From the NCBI GenBank assembly GCA_900542355.1, contig UQNE01000016.1, positions 1 to 59,859 on the forward strand: DNA of 59,859 bases, in the 5' to 3' direction. The DNA is from an uncultured Bacteroidales bacterium. GTDB lineage: Bacteria > Bacteroidota > Bacteroidia > Bacteroidales > Paludibacteraceae. Both the position numbers and the translations under genes were made by a program. The notes under the pieces were generated by a model. The model ran no database searches. It was given only the letters and a program-made list of their open reading frames with translations, and was not told where the DNA came from. Below are positions 1-7,490 of the stretch, piece by piece (position 1 is the stretch's first letter; each line of letters opens with the position of its first letter).

Positions 1-2
1 CC

Positions 3-185
3 GTAAGCGACTACACCTTTGTAGAGGGTGCCACCGACGAGATTCGAGTATATGACCTCACAGGCCGTTTGGTGCTGACCCAAACCGCTGCAGGCGAGAA
101 GACCATGCTCAATATAACCTCCTTGCCCACAGGTGTTTACACTATCCACACCACCGGCGAAGTAACACCGCTAATGGTGAAATAG
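3..185 (+). CDS. T9SS C-terminal sorting domain, partial gene (3' end only)
   Basis: The reading frame enters from outside the window and ends at TAG 183-185, giving about 60 residues. It shows the usual type A T9SS tail: an (I)RVYDLTGRLV strand, a LTQTAAGEK turn, a LNITSLPTGVYTI strand and a short PLMVK end. In Bacteroidota such tails direct proteins through the outer membrane by the type IX system, after which they are cleaved. The protein it belongs to cannot be known. The same sequence, with five synonymous differences, lies inverted at the other end of the window. A strong terminator follows. Confidence 0.85.
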   Translation, partial: VSDYTFVEGATDEIRVYDLTGRLVLTQTAAGEKTMLNITSLPTGVYTIHTTGEVTPLMVK

Positions 186-220
186 ATTTAACCCGTTTCT
201 CCGTAGGGAGATTGATAGAA

Positions 221-253
221 AACAGGCTGCCGAACATTTGGCAGCCTGTTTTT
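221..253 (+). terminator. Rho-independent terminator of the T9SS-tail gene
   Basis: A perfect 10-bp stem, AACAGGCTGC paired with GCAGCCTGTT around a 10-nt loop, runs into a T tract. It lies 35 bp after the stop codon of the preceding gene. The rest of 186-563 holds no gene I can support. Confidence 0.85.
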
Positions 254-336
254 GGATGTAAACGAACACTAATAGACAGGAATAAAACACACTCCAAACG
301 GAAAATTATAAATTATGAAGGCAGCAAATCGAGGAA

Positions 337-354
337 TTGGCATAATATTTGCAT
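337..354 (+). promoter_or_regulatory. Candidate sigma-54 promoter upstream of the sigma-70 paralogue
   Basis: TTGGCA and TTGCA are placed so that the GG and GC dinucleotides are exactly 12 bp apart, the -24/-12 geometry of RpoN promoters (consensus YTGGCAYG-N4-TTGCW). No TTG-N20-TAnnTTTG promoter is visible in front of the next gene. Transcription would start near 364, leaving a leader of about 200 nt. A chance match cannot be excluded; the CG of the -24 box is replaced by TA. Confidence 0.4.
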
Positions 355-563
355 AGAGATAAGTACACTGCTAAGTGCTGACTTTGTGGCAGTTATGGGC
401 TAAGATAGCAATACAGGAAACAAGAAAGACACCCTAAGAAACGGCATACCGAGAAGCCGAGAGGTCAAAGAAAGAAAAGCCCAATATATCAAAGTCGTCA
501 ATAATAAATTGGGAATAATACTACCAATTAAGGCTAAACATAAAACCTAAAAATGAAACCGTT

Positions 564-1424
564 ATGAAAACGAATGTATCTTCTACAATCATTACCCCTC
601 GTGAGACGCGCTCAATACAGAAACACCTGAGCGAGATATGCAACAAGAAGTATGATGTACTAAGCATAGATGAGGAAGTGGAACTAGCTACTCGCAGCCA
701 CAATGGGGACCTGGAAGCCCGCAACCAACTGGTGGAACACAATATGCGATTGGCCATCACGATAGCCAAACTATACCAAAATCAAGGCATAGAGTTGGAA
801 GACTTGATAGTGGCAGCCGAAATGGGATTGATAGCCGCAGCAGAGCAGTTTGACCCGACTGTGGGCGTTAAGTTTATCTCGTATGCTTGCTACCATATCC
901 GCCGCGAAATCACTGATACGCTGACCCGCGACGCGCGGACTATTCGCTTGCCACAGAATGTGGTAACGAAAACTCGTCTGCTCCGCCGTGCGATGGTGCA
1001 GTATCAGATGGAGCACAACAGCATACCTACCGATGAAGAGTTGGCAAAGATGGTCGATATGGACGCAGAAGAGGTACATAATCTGCGCTGCCATACCCCC
1101 GGAGCAGTGTCGATGGATACACCGCTGGGTGATGAATCAAACGACACAATAGGCAGTATGCTGTCAAGCGAAACAGGTGCAACTGATGAGAGTTTGCTCA
1201 ACGAATCGATGAGTACGGCTATCGATACGGTGCTTAAGAGCCTTGACCAACGCGATGCCACCGTAGTAAGAAGAAGTTTTGGTATCGGCGGCGAGGAAGA
1301 GAGTATCGACCAGATAGCAGCCGACCTCGGGCTGAGCCGAGAGCGTGTGCGTCAGATACGCGAAAGTGCACTGAGAAGAATGCGCTCACAGTACGGCGAT
1401 CGGTTGCTGTCGTATAGGGCATAG
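564..1424 (+). CDS. Sigma-70 family factor, divergent paralogue of the Bacteroidota primary sigma
   Basis: RNA polymerase sigma factor of 286 residues, the length of the compact Bacteroides primary sigma. Region 1.2 (about 17-50), region 2 (51-125, with NMRLAITIAKLYQNQG and EQFDPTVGVKFISYA), region 3 and region 4.2 (about 247-275, LGLSRERVRQIRESALRRM) are all present. Region 2.3 is odd: where primary sigmas have the promoter-melting YAxWWIRQ motif, this protein reads YACYHIRREI (Y110-H111), and the usual DLIQEGNLGL reads DLIVAAEMGL. It is therefore probably an alternative sigma and not the housekeeping one. A four-codon frame (ATG 553) overlaps the start as TTATGA, so translation may be coupled. 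A terminator follows. Confidence is high for the family, moderate for the alternative role. Confidence 0.9.
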   Translation: MKTNVSSTIITPRETRSIQKHLSEICNKKYDVLSIDEEVELATRSHNGDLEARNQLVEHNMRLAITIAKLYQNQGIELEDLIVAAEMGLIAAAEQFDPTVGVKFISYACYHIRREITDTLTRDARTIRLPQNVVTKTRLLRRAMVQYQMEHNSIPTDEELAKMVDMDAEEVHNLRCHTPGAVSMDTPLGDESNDTIGSMLSSETGATDESLLNESMSTAIDTVLKSLDQRDATVVRRSFGIGGEEESIDQIAADLGLSRERVRQIRESALRRMRSQYGDRLLSYRA

Positions 1425-1464
1425 CAGTATAGCACGCCGATAAAAAAGCGTGAACGGATAAAAC

Positions 1465-1502
1465 AAAAGCGAGTGTATTTTGTGAGTACACTCGCTTTTT
1501 TA
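1465..1502 (+). terminator. Rho-independent terminator after the sigma-factor gene
   Basis: AAAAGCGAGTGTA (1465-1477) pairs with TACACTCGCTTTT around a 9-nt loop and runs into a T tract. It lies 40 bp downstream of the sigma-factor stop codon. Confidence 0.85.
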
Positions 1503-1600
1503 TGCAATGCAATGGGAGATATTTTCTGCAAAAAATGCGCCTAATCGCAATAGTATTTCGATGTTCTATTTTTCTTCGATTTTGCAGAGCAAGAATAGGC

Positions 1601-1647
1601 TTAGGTCTGCATTAGGTCTCGACAAGAACTCGACAATGACCGGGTAG
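1601..1647. repeat. Intergenic 11-bp phased repeat array (copy A)
   Basis: Units TTAGGTCTGCA, TTAGGTCTCGA and CAAGAACTCGA follow each other without spacing, then a degenerate unit ends in CGGG. The array lies between the sigma-factor terminator and the convergent gene that ends at 1664. It is one of four related arrays in the window. Confidence 0.7.
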
Positions 1648-1663
1648 GTAAAATAGAACATTC

Positions 1664-2470
1664 TTATCGGAGAACCGGCGTAAGAACCGACCAAGGAAGG
1701 AAAATAGCGGTACTGCCAAGGGCATAAGGTGCAATCTCATAAGGCGTATAGACATAAGTGATTCCTTCCTCAGAAACAAAGAAATTGTCGTTGGGTACAA
1801 TATCCTCTAGCCAATAGCCGAGTTTCCGCAGTTCGCGTTCCGTATTAACATTTTCAGTTTGGTGAATAAGTGCCTCAACCAGCATTTTACACATCGGCTC
1901 GAAGTAGTCATCGATAAACAAATCGTCCTCAGAAACAGGATCGCCGGTGGTAAGAGAATAATTGTGGATTATATATGCCTCCATACCGTGTGCACCGCCG
2001 GTGTAGGTATAGATATACTCGCCATAACTCAAAATATCGTGTGCCATACCTGCCGGCGCAGCATTGACATCCAATACTTCGCACAGTGCTGACCCACGAT
2101 TATCGTCGTTAAAATCCGCAATCAACGGAAGGTTATTTTGGATATATTGCGTGTGATTGAGCGCAGCATAAGCCGCCAATGCGTGCTCGGGTTGCATATC
2201 GGTGAATGCCTCACCAAACATCTCGGTAAGTATCTGCAATTGTATCTTATGCAACACCGAGTCGTGCGCAGAGAGAGCAATCGGATATTCGTAGTGCAAA
2301 TCCAAACTGAGGCTATCTTGCTTTTCGGCAGTAAGATAGACCGTTTTGCTGAGCCGATAAGTGCGTGTTTCCACCATCGATGTATCCAATCCGCGGAACA
2401 AGCCATCGATACAAAAAGCAGCACCCACGAGCAGGATAACAACCCAAGAAAAGAAAATACTTTTATTCAT
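1664..2470 (-). CDS. RsiV-like protein (DUF4163/DUF3298), membrane-anchored
   Basis: 268 residues. A hydrophobic segment at about 5-23 is a signal anchor or uncleaved signal peptide, so the bulk should lie outside the inner membrane. The C-terminal half fits the DUF3298 domain found in the Bacillus anti-sigma factor RsiV and many secreted Bacteroidota proteins: YTYTGGAHG at about 155-163, a TTGDPVSEDDLF motif, then NFFVSEEGITYVYTPYEIAPYA. The domain binds lysozyme in RsiV; most Bacteroidota members have no known role. It stands alone on the minus strand, 26 bp after GtrA, with which it may share a transcript. No sigma factor of the ECF class is adjacent, so I do not call it an anti-sigma factor. 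Confidence 0.75.
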   Translation of the reverse strand: MNKSIFFSWVVILLVGAAFCIDGLFRGLDTSMVETRTYRLSKTVYLTAEKQDSLSLDLHYEYPIALSAHDSVLHKIQLQILTEMFGEAFTDMQPEHALAAYAALNHTQYIQNNLPLIADFNDDNRGSALCEVLDVNAAPAGMAHDILSYGEYIYTYTGGAHGMEAYIIHNYSLTTGDPVSEDDLFIDDYFEPMCKMLVEALIHQTENVNTERELRKLGYWLEDIVPNDNFFVSEEGITYVYTPYEIAPYALGSTAIFLPWSVLTPVLR

Positions 2471-2496
2471 AACGGTATGATTTTGAATAGGTTAGA

Positions 2497-2994
2497 CTAT
2501 TTGCGAAAAGAGAAGTACTTTTGCCCTATATAACTGACAATCACCGTGATGCAGGTGATAAACATCTTGCTGGGCGTAGGATACCAGTTCCATACATCGA
2601 CACACAGTTTCAAGCCAAAATAGTTGATTGCCAGATTGAGCAAAACAATAAGGATGTACCTGCCGAGTTGGTTCCAACCGCGCAAAGAAGATTGGGTAAA
2701 AGTAACATACTTATTGAGCCAAAATCCTGTAAGCAAAGTGATTGGAAATGTGATACATAGCGTAGCAATATGCGGCGAAAGACAAAGCGATGGAAACGCC
2801 GAAAACGGCAACGGAATATATATCAGCGAATGCCCGATACAGAAATTGTAGATAACAAAATACAACACCCAATCCAACACCATATTTCCGCCACCACACA
2901 CAGCATAGCGAAAAATCTGCTCAGGCACAAATCGACGAAAAGGTCGATAGAAAAAATCGATGATTTTAGTTATAAATTGTGCGAGTGTTTGCAT
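2497..2994 (-). CDS. GtrA-like integral membrane protein
   Basis: 165 residues with about four hydrophobic segments, matching the GtrA family (PF04138), whose members help move lipid-linked sugars across the membrane for glycosylation of polysaccharides. The family start FRYAVCGGGNMVLDWVLYF (about 29-47), the middle FPITLLTGFWLNKYVTF and the end GQKYFSFRK are visible. The start at 2994 fits a minus-strand promoter at 3038-3068, giving a leader of about 37 nt. No glycosyltransferase is next to it, so its substrate is unknown. Confidence 0.85.
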   Translation of the reverse strand: MQTLAQFITKIIDFFYRPFRRFVPEQIFRYAVCGGGNMVLDWVLYFVIYNFCIGHSLIYIPLPFSAFPSLCLSPHIATLCITFPITLLTGFWLNKYVTFTQSSLRGWNQLGRYILIVLLNLAINYFGLKLCVDVWNWYPTPSKMFITCITVIVSYIGQKYFSFRK

Positions 2995-3019
2995 TTGTCA
3001 AATAATTGTCGTACCTTTG
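2988..3019 (+). promoter_or_regulatory. Promoter for rsmA (TTTG-N20-TACCTTTG)
   Basis: TTTG at 2988-2991 and TACCTTTG at 3012-3019 are 20 bp apart, the Bacteroidota -33/-7 pattern. It faces the minus-strand promoter at 3038-3068; the two -7 boxes are 18 bp apart and point at each other. Confidence 0.75.
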
Positions 3020-3037
3020 CAGTCGAAATTCAGTTTG

Positions 3038-3068
3038 CAAAGGTACTGCTTAATTTGCAGATTTGCAA
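3038..3068 (-). promoter_or_regulatory. Promoter for the GtrA gene (minus strand)
   Basis: On the minus strand TTG (3066-3068) and TACCTTTG (3038-3045) are 20 bp apart. Transcription would start near 3031 and read leftward through the rsmA promoter. Confidence 0.75.
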
Positions 3069-3144
3069 GTGAAAGTGCGAAAAAAGTACGGCAAGGCTGA
3101 AAAAGAACTAAACAATAACAATATGGACGATTATCATCAAGAGA

Positions 3145-3930
3145 ATGCAACAAGTACGCGCCAAGAAGTTTTTGGGACAGCATTTCTTAAAGGATTTGAG
3201 TATCGCCCAAAGAATTGCTGAGACTATAGAATCGGGTCGAGTGTTAGAAATCGGCCCCGGAATGGGTGTTCTGACCCAGTTTCTCCTCAAAAATACGAAT
3301 ATCGACTTAATGGCAATTGAACTCGACCGCGAGAGTGTGGCGTACCTAAAGGAATGGTACCCCGAACTAAAGTTGATAGAAGGAGATTTTCTGAAACTAA
3401 ATCTGAATGAGTTATACCCCGATGGCGAGTTTTCGGTCATCGGTAATTATCCTTACAATATATCGAGTCAGATATTTTTTAAGGTGCTGGAGTACAGAGA
3501 TCGTATCCCCGTGTGCTCAGGTATGATACAGAAAGAAGTGGCAGAGCGTATCGCCTCCAAGCCGTGCAACAAAGCCTATGGCATATTGAGTGTACTGCTC
3601 CAAGCCTACTACGATATAGAATATCTGTTTACTGTCGATGAGAATGTGTTCAACCCTCCGCCTAAGGTCAAATCGGCGGTCGTGCGATTGCGGCGCAATA
3701 GTCGGCAGCAACTCGACTGCGATGAGCAACTGTTTAAGAAAGTGGTGAAAACCGCATTCAACCAACGGCGAAAGCAGATGCGCAATTCTCTTCAACAGAT
3801 AGTAGGAAAAGGGAATCCTATTTTAGAAGAGAATATTTTCACCAAACGCCCCGAACAGTTGAGTGTGGACGAATTTGTGAAACTAACCCGACTGATAGAG
3901 AGCAACAGAATGCCTCTGCAGAGTGTTTAA
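3145..3930 (+). CDS. rsmA: 16S rRNA dimethyladenosine transferase (KsgA/RsmA)
   Basis: 261 residues. It dimethylates two adjacent adenines in the 3' end of 16S rRNA during small-subunit assembly, using S-adenosylmethionine. KKFLGQHFLKD (about 7-17) opens the Rossmann methylase fold; LEIGPGMGVLT (34-44) is the cofactor-binding motif; GNYPYNISSQ (100-109) carries the NLPY-type catalytic motif, here NYPY. The C-terminal region contains FNQRRKQMRNSL, typical of the family. The first in-frame ATG is at 3145; the ATG at 3123 is out of frame. corA follows 21 bp after the stop and is probably cotranscribed. Confidence 0.97.
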   Translation: MQQVRAKKFLGQHFLKDLSIAQRIAETIESGRVLEIGPGMGVLTQFLLKNTNIDLMAIELDRESVAYLKEWYPELKLIEGDFLKLNLNELYPDGEFSVIGNYPYNISSQIFFKVLEYRDRIPVCSGMIQKEVAERIASKPCNKAYGILSVLLQAYYDIEYLFTVDENVFNPPPKVKSAVVRLRRNSRQQLDCDEQLFKKVVKTAFNQRRKQMRNSLQQIVGKGNPILEENIFTKRPEQLSVDEFVKLTRLIESNRMPLQSV

Positions 3931-3951
3931 CCCCCAAAAAATGGCTCAGAA

Positions 3952-4902
3952 ATGTCAGAACTAAGGATATTCTATAAAGACAGTGAGAAAATAAAGGTGG
4001 CAAAGACCATCAGTATGCTCAAAGAACTCGATAAGAAAGATATTGTTTGGATCGACCTGCTCGATGTAAGCGACAAAACAGAGGATACGCTGGAAGGTTT
4101 CTTGAAGATTGATATTCAGGAAGATGAGGAGATGGAAGAAATCGAGATGTCGAGCCGATATATCCAAACCGATGATTCGATTGTAGCAAACAGCAACTTC
4201 CTGACAACCAATTTTGAGATGGAGCCTGTCAACTTCATCCTCAAAAATAGTATTCTCGTTACAACGCGCAATGTTGAGTTGGAGAGTTTCAACGAGACGG
4301 TCAAGAAGATGTTTGTCAATACCCGTAATTTCCCTACCGGCTATCATGTGTTGGTCGCACTGATGGAAACGCGTGTGGAGAAAGACGCCGATATGATCGA
4401 GGATACCACCGATTTGATTACGGGCCTGTCGCAAGAGATAACGGCACACAACGGCAAAGTGGACGAAAACATACTTATCCAAATCAAGAACTTGCAGGAA
4501 AAAGTAACTATCATTCGTCAGAACATCATGGATAAACAGCGCGTGATCAGCAATTTCCTCAAATGCGATTTTTTCCCCGAGGAACTGCGCCCGCGACTGA
4601 CCATGATTATCAAAGATATCAATTCGCTTTTCGATTACACGCGATTCGGATTCGACCGTTTGGACTACCTGCAAGATACTTTCCTCGGTTTGGTAAACAT
4701 CGAGCAGAACAAGATAATCAAGATTTTTACGGTGGTCAATGTGATATTCCTGCCCCCTACCCTAATCGCCAGTATGTATGGTATGAACTTCGATTTTATG
4801 CCCGAACTGCATTGGAAACTCGGTTATCTGTTCTCTATCGGACTGATGATTGTATCTACACTGCTTATCTTGCTGATTTTTAAACTAAAAAAGTGGCTGT
4901 AG
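3952..4902 (+). CDS. corA: CorA-family magnesium/cobalt transporter
   Basis: 316 residues. A long soluble N-terminal part with coiled-coil stalk (to about 255) is followed by two membrane helices. The signature YGMNF (GMN at 277-279) sits in the loop between them, followed by MPELHW, the usual Bacteroidota form of the selectivity loop. The last eight residues are basic (KLKKWL), as in other CorA proteins where they face the cytoplasm. It should form a homopentameric channel that takes up Mg2+ down the membrane potential. It follows rsmA closely on the same strand. Confidence 0.93.
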   Translation: MSELRIFYKDSEKIKVAKTISMLKELDKKDIVWIDLLDVSDKTEDTLEGFLKIDIQEDEEMEEIEMSSRYIQTDDSIVANSNFLTTNFEMEPVNFILKNSILVTTRNVELESFNETVKKMFVNTRNFPTGYHVLVALMETRVEKDADMIEDTTDLITGLSQEITAHNGKVDENILIQIKNLQEKVTIIRQNIMDKQRVISNFLKCDFFPEELRPRLTMIIKDINSLFDYTRFGFDRLDYLQDTFLGLVNIEQNKIIKIFTVVNVIFLPPTLIASMYGMNFDFMPELHWKLGYLFSIGLMIVSTLLILLIFKLKKWL

Positions 4903-4929
4903 CGGTTTTTCAACAAGTTATCAACAATG

Positions 4930-4961
4930 GGTGTTGATAGAGTGTTCAAAGTATTGACACC
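4930..4961. other. Intergenic hairpin between corA and nadA
   Basis: GGTGTTGATA (4930-4939) pairs with TATTGACACC (4952-4961), including two G-U pairs, around a 12-nt loop. No T tract follows, so it is not a clear terminator. The rest of 4903-5106 shows no gene and no recognisable promoter. Confidence 0.4.
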
Positions 4962-5106
4962 ATCGCAGTTTTCAAAAGAGTAAACTTTTCATCTACAGAA
5001 TTGCACTGCTTGTAACTCGCTGAATAGAAATAAGATACAACGGTTTTCTACACTTTCAACACACTATAAATATCAAGGAATAAAATAAAAAACAAATATA
5101 ATATAT

Positions 5107-6057
5107 ATGAGTAAGAACGATAACTGCGAATTGTCGAACGAAATACGCCGAATTTGCAAAGAAAAGAATGCCATTATTATGGCGCACTATTATACTCGCC
5201 CCGAGATACAAGAGGTGGCAGACTTTATAGGCGACTCGTTGGCTTTGGCTCAAAAAGCAACCCAAGTGGATGCCGATATCATCGTGATGTGCGGAGTGCA
5301 CTTTATGGGTGAAACGATGAAAATACTCTGCCCAGAAAAGAAAGTATTGATACCCGATATGGCAGCAGGGTGCAGCCTGGCGGATAGTTGCAAGGCTGCG
5401 GACTTGGCGAAGTTCAAGGCAGAACATCCGGGCTATATGGTGGTAAGTTATGTCAATACAAGTGCCGATGTCAAAGCCCTGACCGATGTGGTGGTAACAT
5501 CGTCTAATGCGAAGAAAATTGTCGATCAGTTGCCCGCTGATGCCAAGATTATCTTCGGTCCTGATAAAAACTTAGGCAACTATATTAATAGTGTAACCGG
5601 TCGCGAGATGCTGCTCTGGGATGGTGCTTGTCATGTGCATAGTCGTTTCTCCTTAGAAGCACTGCTTGCGCTCAAACAGCAATATCCCGATGCACCTGTA
5701 TTGGCACACCCCGAATGTAAGGCTGTTATCTTGTCTCAGGCGGATGTAATCGGTTCTACCAAGGCATTGCTTGACTTTACTACAAAAAGCCAGCAGAAAC
5801 GATTTATTGTGGTTACAGAGAGCGGTATTTTACACGAGATGCAGAAGGCTTGCCCCGATAAAGATTTTATCCCCGTGCCGCCAGAGGTGTCCGAGAGCAT
5901 TGGTTGCCAATGTAACGAGTGCGAGTATATGCGTTTCAATACCTTAGATAAACTCTATGCTTGTCTGCGTGATGAGCAACCGGAGATACTCGTTGATGCT
6001 GATACCGCTGCCCGTGCGGTTTTACCAATACGCAAGATGCTTGAGATGAGCAAGTAG
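5107..6057 (+). CDS. nadA: Quinolinate synthase A
   Basis: 316 residues. NadA condenses iminoaspartate with dihydroxyacetone phosphate to quinolinate in NAD biosynthesis and carries a [4Fe-4S] cluster. The three expected cluster cysteines are present: C89 (MAAGCSLAD), C174 (DGACHVH) and C271 (CNECEYM). The N-terminal substrate motif IIMAHYYTRPEIQ (about 23-35) and the DFIGDSLALA helix are also visible. nadB and nadC are not in the window. A terminator follows at once. Confidence 0.97.
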   Translation: MSKNDNCELSNEIRRICKEKNAIIMAHYYTRPEIQEVADFIGDSLALAQKATQVDADIIVMCGVHFMGETMKILCPEKKVLIPDMAAGCSLADSCKAADLAKFKAEHPGYMVVSYVNTSADVKALTDVVVTSSNAKKIVDQLPADAKIIFGPDKNLGNYINSVTGREMLLWDGACHVHSRFSLEALLALKQQYPDAPVLAHPECKAVILSQADVIGSTKALLDFTTKSQQKRFIVVTESGILHEMQKACPDKDFIPVPPEVSESIGCQCNECEYMRFNTLDKLYACLRDEQPEILVDADTAARAVLPIRKMLEMSK

Positions 6058-6080
6058 AAACTTGCCTATATCAAATAAGT

Positions 6081-6121
6081 AAATTCTCCCGATTTTAACG
6101 AAGAAAACGGGAGAATTTTTG
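6081..6121 (+). terminator. Rho-independent terminator of nadA
   Basis: AAATTCTCCCG pairs with CGGGAGAATTT (11 bp) and runs into T residues, 24 bp after the nadA stop codon. Confidence 0.85.
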
Positions 6122-6215
6122 TTTATACATGCATAATCTTAAGAGAGTGCCTACCCGCTTGTCAAAATACTCCATTCTTAATTCTTGTTGTCAGGTGGCA
6201 ATAGATGCAATTTGT

Positions 6216-6578
6216 CTATTTCATAAATTTCTCTTTGTTCACTACAAATCGCAGATGTTCTCCCTCGCCAATCAGTACATCGCCTTGGTGCGCACAGATA
6301 TGAAAATAGAGTTTTCTGCCCTCTATTTTGGTCAGTTCGGCTGTGGCATTCACCGTTTCCCCTATCTTAGTCGGGTGTAGGTGGCTGCTTTCTATATACC
6401 CGCCAACGGTGGTATTGCCCTCGTCTAATTCGTCTTTTACGGCGAGCATTGCTGCGTTCTCCATTAGTGCGAGCATTGCCGGTGTCGCCAATACAGGCAT
6501 ATCGCCTGAACCCATTGCTTGAGCACTATGTGCTTCATCTACCACAAGAGTACTTGTGTGTTTTAGTCCTGTTTCCAT
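6216..6578 (-). CDS. FlK-like hotdog-fold thioesterase
   Basis: 120 residues, a complete single hotdog domain. T32, E40 and H66 have the same spacing (8 and 26 residues) as the catalytic Thr, Glu and His I recall for fluoroacetyl-CoA thioesterase FlK (T42, E50, H76). The sequence between them, TPAMLALMENAAM and VGGYIESSHLHPT, is typical of this family. The natural substrate is likely a small acyl-CoA; Bacteroidota have no reason to meet fluoroacetate. It stands alone on the minus strand with its own promoter at 6713-6744. Confidence 0.85.
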   Translation of the reverse strand: METGLKHTSTLVVDEAHSAQAMGSGDMPVLATPAMLALMENAAMLAVKDELDEGNTTVGGYIESSHLHPTKIGETVNATAELTKIEGRKLYFHICAHQGDVLIGEGEHLRFVVNKEKFMK

Positions 6579-6712
6579 AAGTCTTTTTATTTAGTGGTTT
6601 ATAAATCGTTTATTAGTTGATATCATCGGCATTTTTCATTATTTATTTATCCCGTGCATCGCTTTATATTCCGTACTAAAAATAGTTGACCAAATTGTTT
6701 GTTATCACTCCA

Positions 6713-6744
6713 CAAAATTACACATTTTGCTTCAATCTTACAAG
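6713..6744 (-). promoter_or_regulatory. Promoter for the thioesterase gene (minus strand)
   Basis: On the minus strand CTTG (6741-6744), 20 bp, then TAATTTTG (6713-6720). The leader to the start codon at 6578 would be about 130 nt. Confidence 0.6.
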
Positions 6745-6779
6745 TAAATGCTTCCTCTTGTTCTTATTTTTTCTTTCTA

Positions 6780-6811
6780 TTTGCTAATTTGCTGTATTTA
6801 CACTATCTTTG
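6780..6811 (+). promoter_or_regulatory. Promoter for the PH-domain gene
   Basis: TTTG (6780-6783), 20 bp, TATCTTTG (6804-6811). Transcription would start near 6818, just before an ATG at 6829. Confidence 0.7.
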
Positions 6812-6871
6812 CAACAAAAATAATCACTATGAATAATCAACAATCATCCCCCTTGCCTTTGGAGCAGCCGC

Positions 6872-7340
6872 ATGCTGAGTAGCACAATCTTGGCTTCGCT
6901 TATTATCTTTGCTACCATAGCATATAGTGTTTACTCCTTTTTCCAAAACGATGAAACTACTCGGTTCATCGTTATTGTAGCCGTTGTTATTTTGAGTCTT
7001 TTGTGGTTGTTTGCCGCTCTGCAAACACCGCGTTCGGTCGAGGTGAGTACAGAGCAAGTGCGTATAAAGTTGCTGCTCAATTCTATTCGTATTCATCGTG
7101 ATGAGATAAGCAAAATAGAGCATTATCCGTCGGGTATGGCAAGTATGCGTATTATGGGGTATGGGGCATTTCTTTGGTAATGTAGGTCTGTTCTATAGCG
7201 AGGTATGTGGGCGGTATTATTCGCTTGTAACCAATGAGCAAGATATAGTGCTCATCTATCGCCACATCAAGAATCCTATCGCTGTCAGTGTTGCAGACCC
7301 TACTATATTTTCTGTTATTACATCTGTAGAGAAAAAATAG
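6872..7340 (+). pseudogene. Membrane protein with bacterial PH-like domain, frameshifted by a 7-bp duplication
   Basis: The intact frame from ATG 6872 encodes two hydrophobic segments (about 5-22 and 32-50) and the start of a PH-like domain (SVEVSTEQVRIKLL), then stops at 7180 after 102 residues. TATGGGG occurs twice in tandem at 7153-7159 and 7160-7166. Removing one copy lets the frame continue as RIMGHFFGNVGLFYSEVCGR and on to a stop at 7338-7340, restoring a full domain of about 153 residues. A second short frame, ATG 6829 to TAG 6882 (17 codons, with a run of five C), overlaps the start; the promoter places transcription just upstream of it, so it may be a leader peptide or a second lesion. 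Function unknown. Confidence 0.75.
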
Positions 7341-7400
7341 GACTATTTACAAATAAGATACCGAGTAATTTCTCGCCAACGAGATTTTTTTACAGAGCAA

Positions 7401-7445
7401 AAAAAGACCCGAGACACTACTAAATGAGTGCTTCAGGTCTTTTTC
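7401..7445 (+). terminator. Terminator downstream of the PH-domain gene
   Basis: AAAAAGACC pairs with GGTCTTTTT, with a further imperfect inner stem (CACT with AGTG), and ends in a T tract. Confidence 0.7.
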
Positions 7446-7490
7446 TATTATTTGTGTAAATCTAATTAGGTCTGTAATTTATCGTTTCTA

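Noticed and set aside
1664..2470. Anti-sigma factor for the neighbouring sigma gene, by analogy with RsiV
   Set aside because: The neighbouring sigma is not of the ECF class, the genes are convergent, and no anti-sigma segment is visible N-terminal to the membrane helix.
3961..4674. 237-codon minus-strand frame inside corA
   Set aside because: Antisense shadow of a complete CorA gene; composition follows the reversed codons of the real gene.
4914..4925. TTATCAACA near corA as a DnaA box
   Set aside because: It differs from TTATCCACA, stands alone and no cluster or AT-rich unwinding region is near. It is not evidence for oriC.
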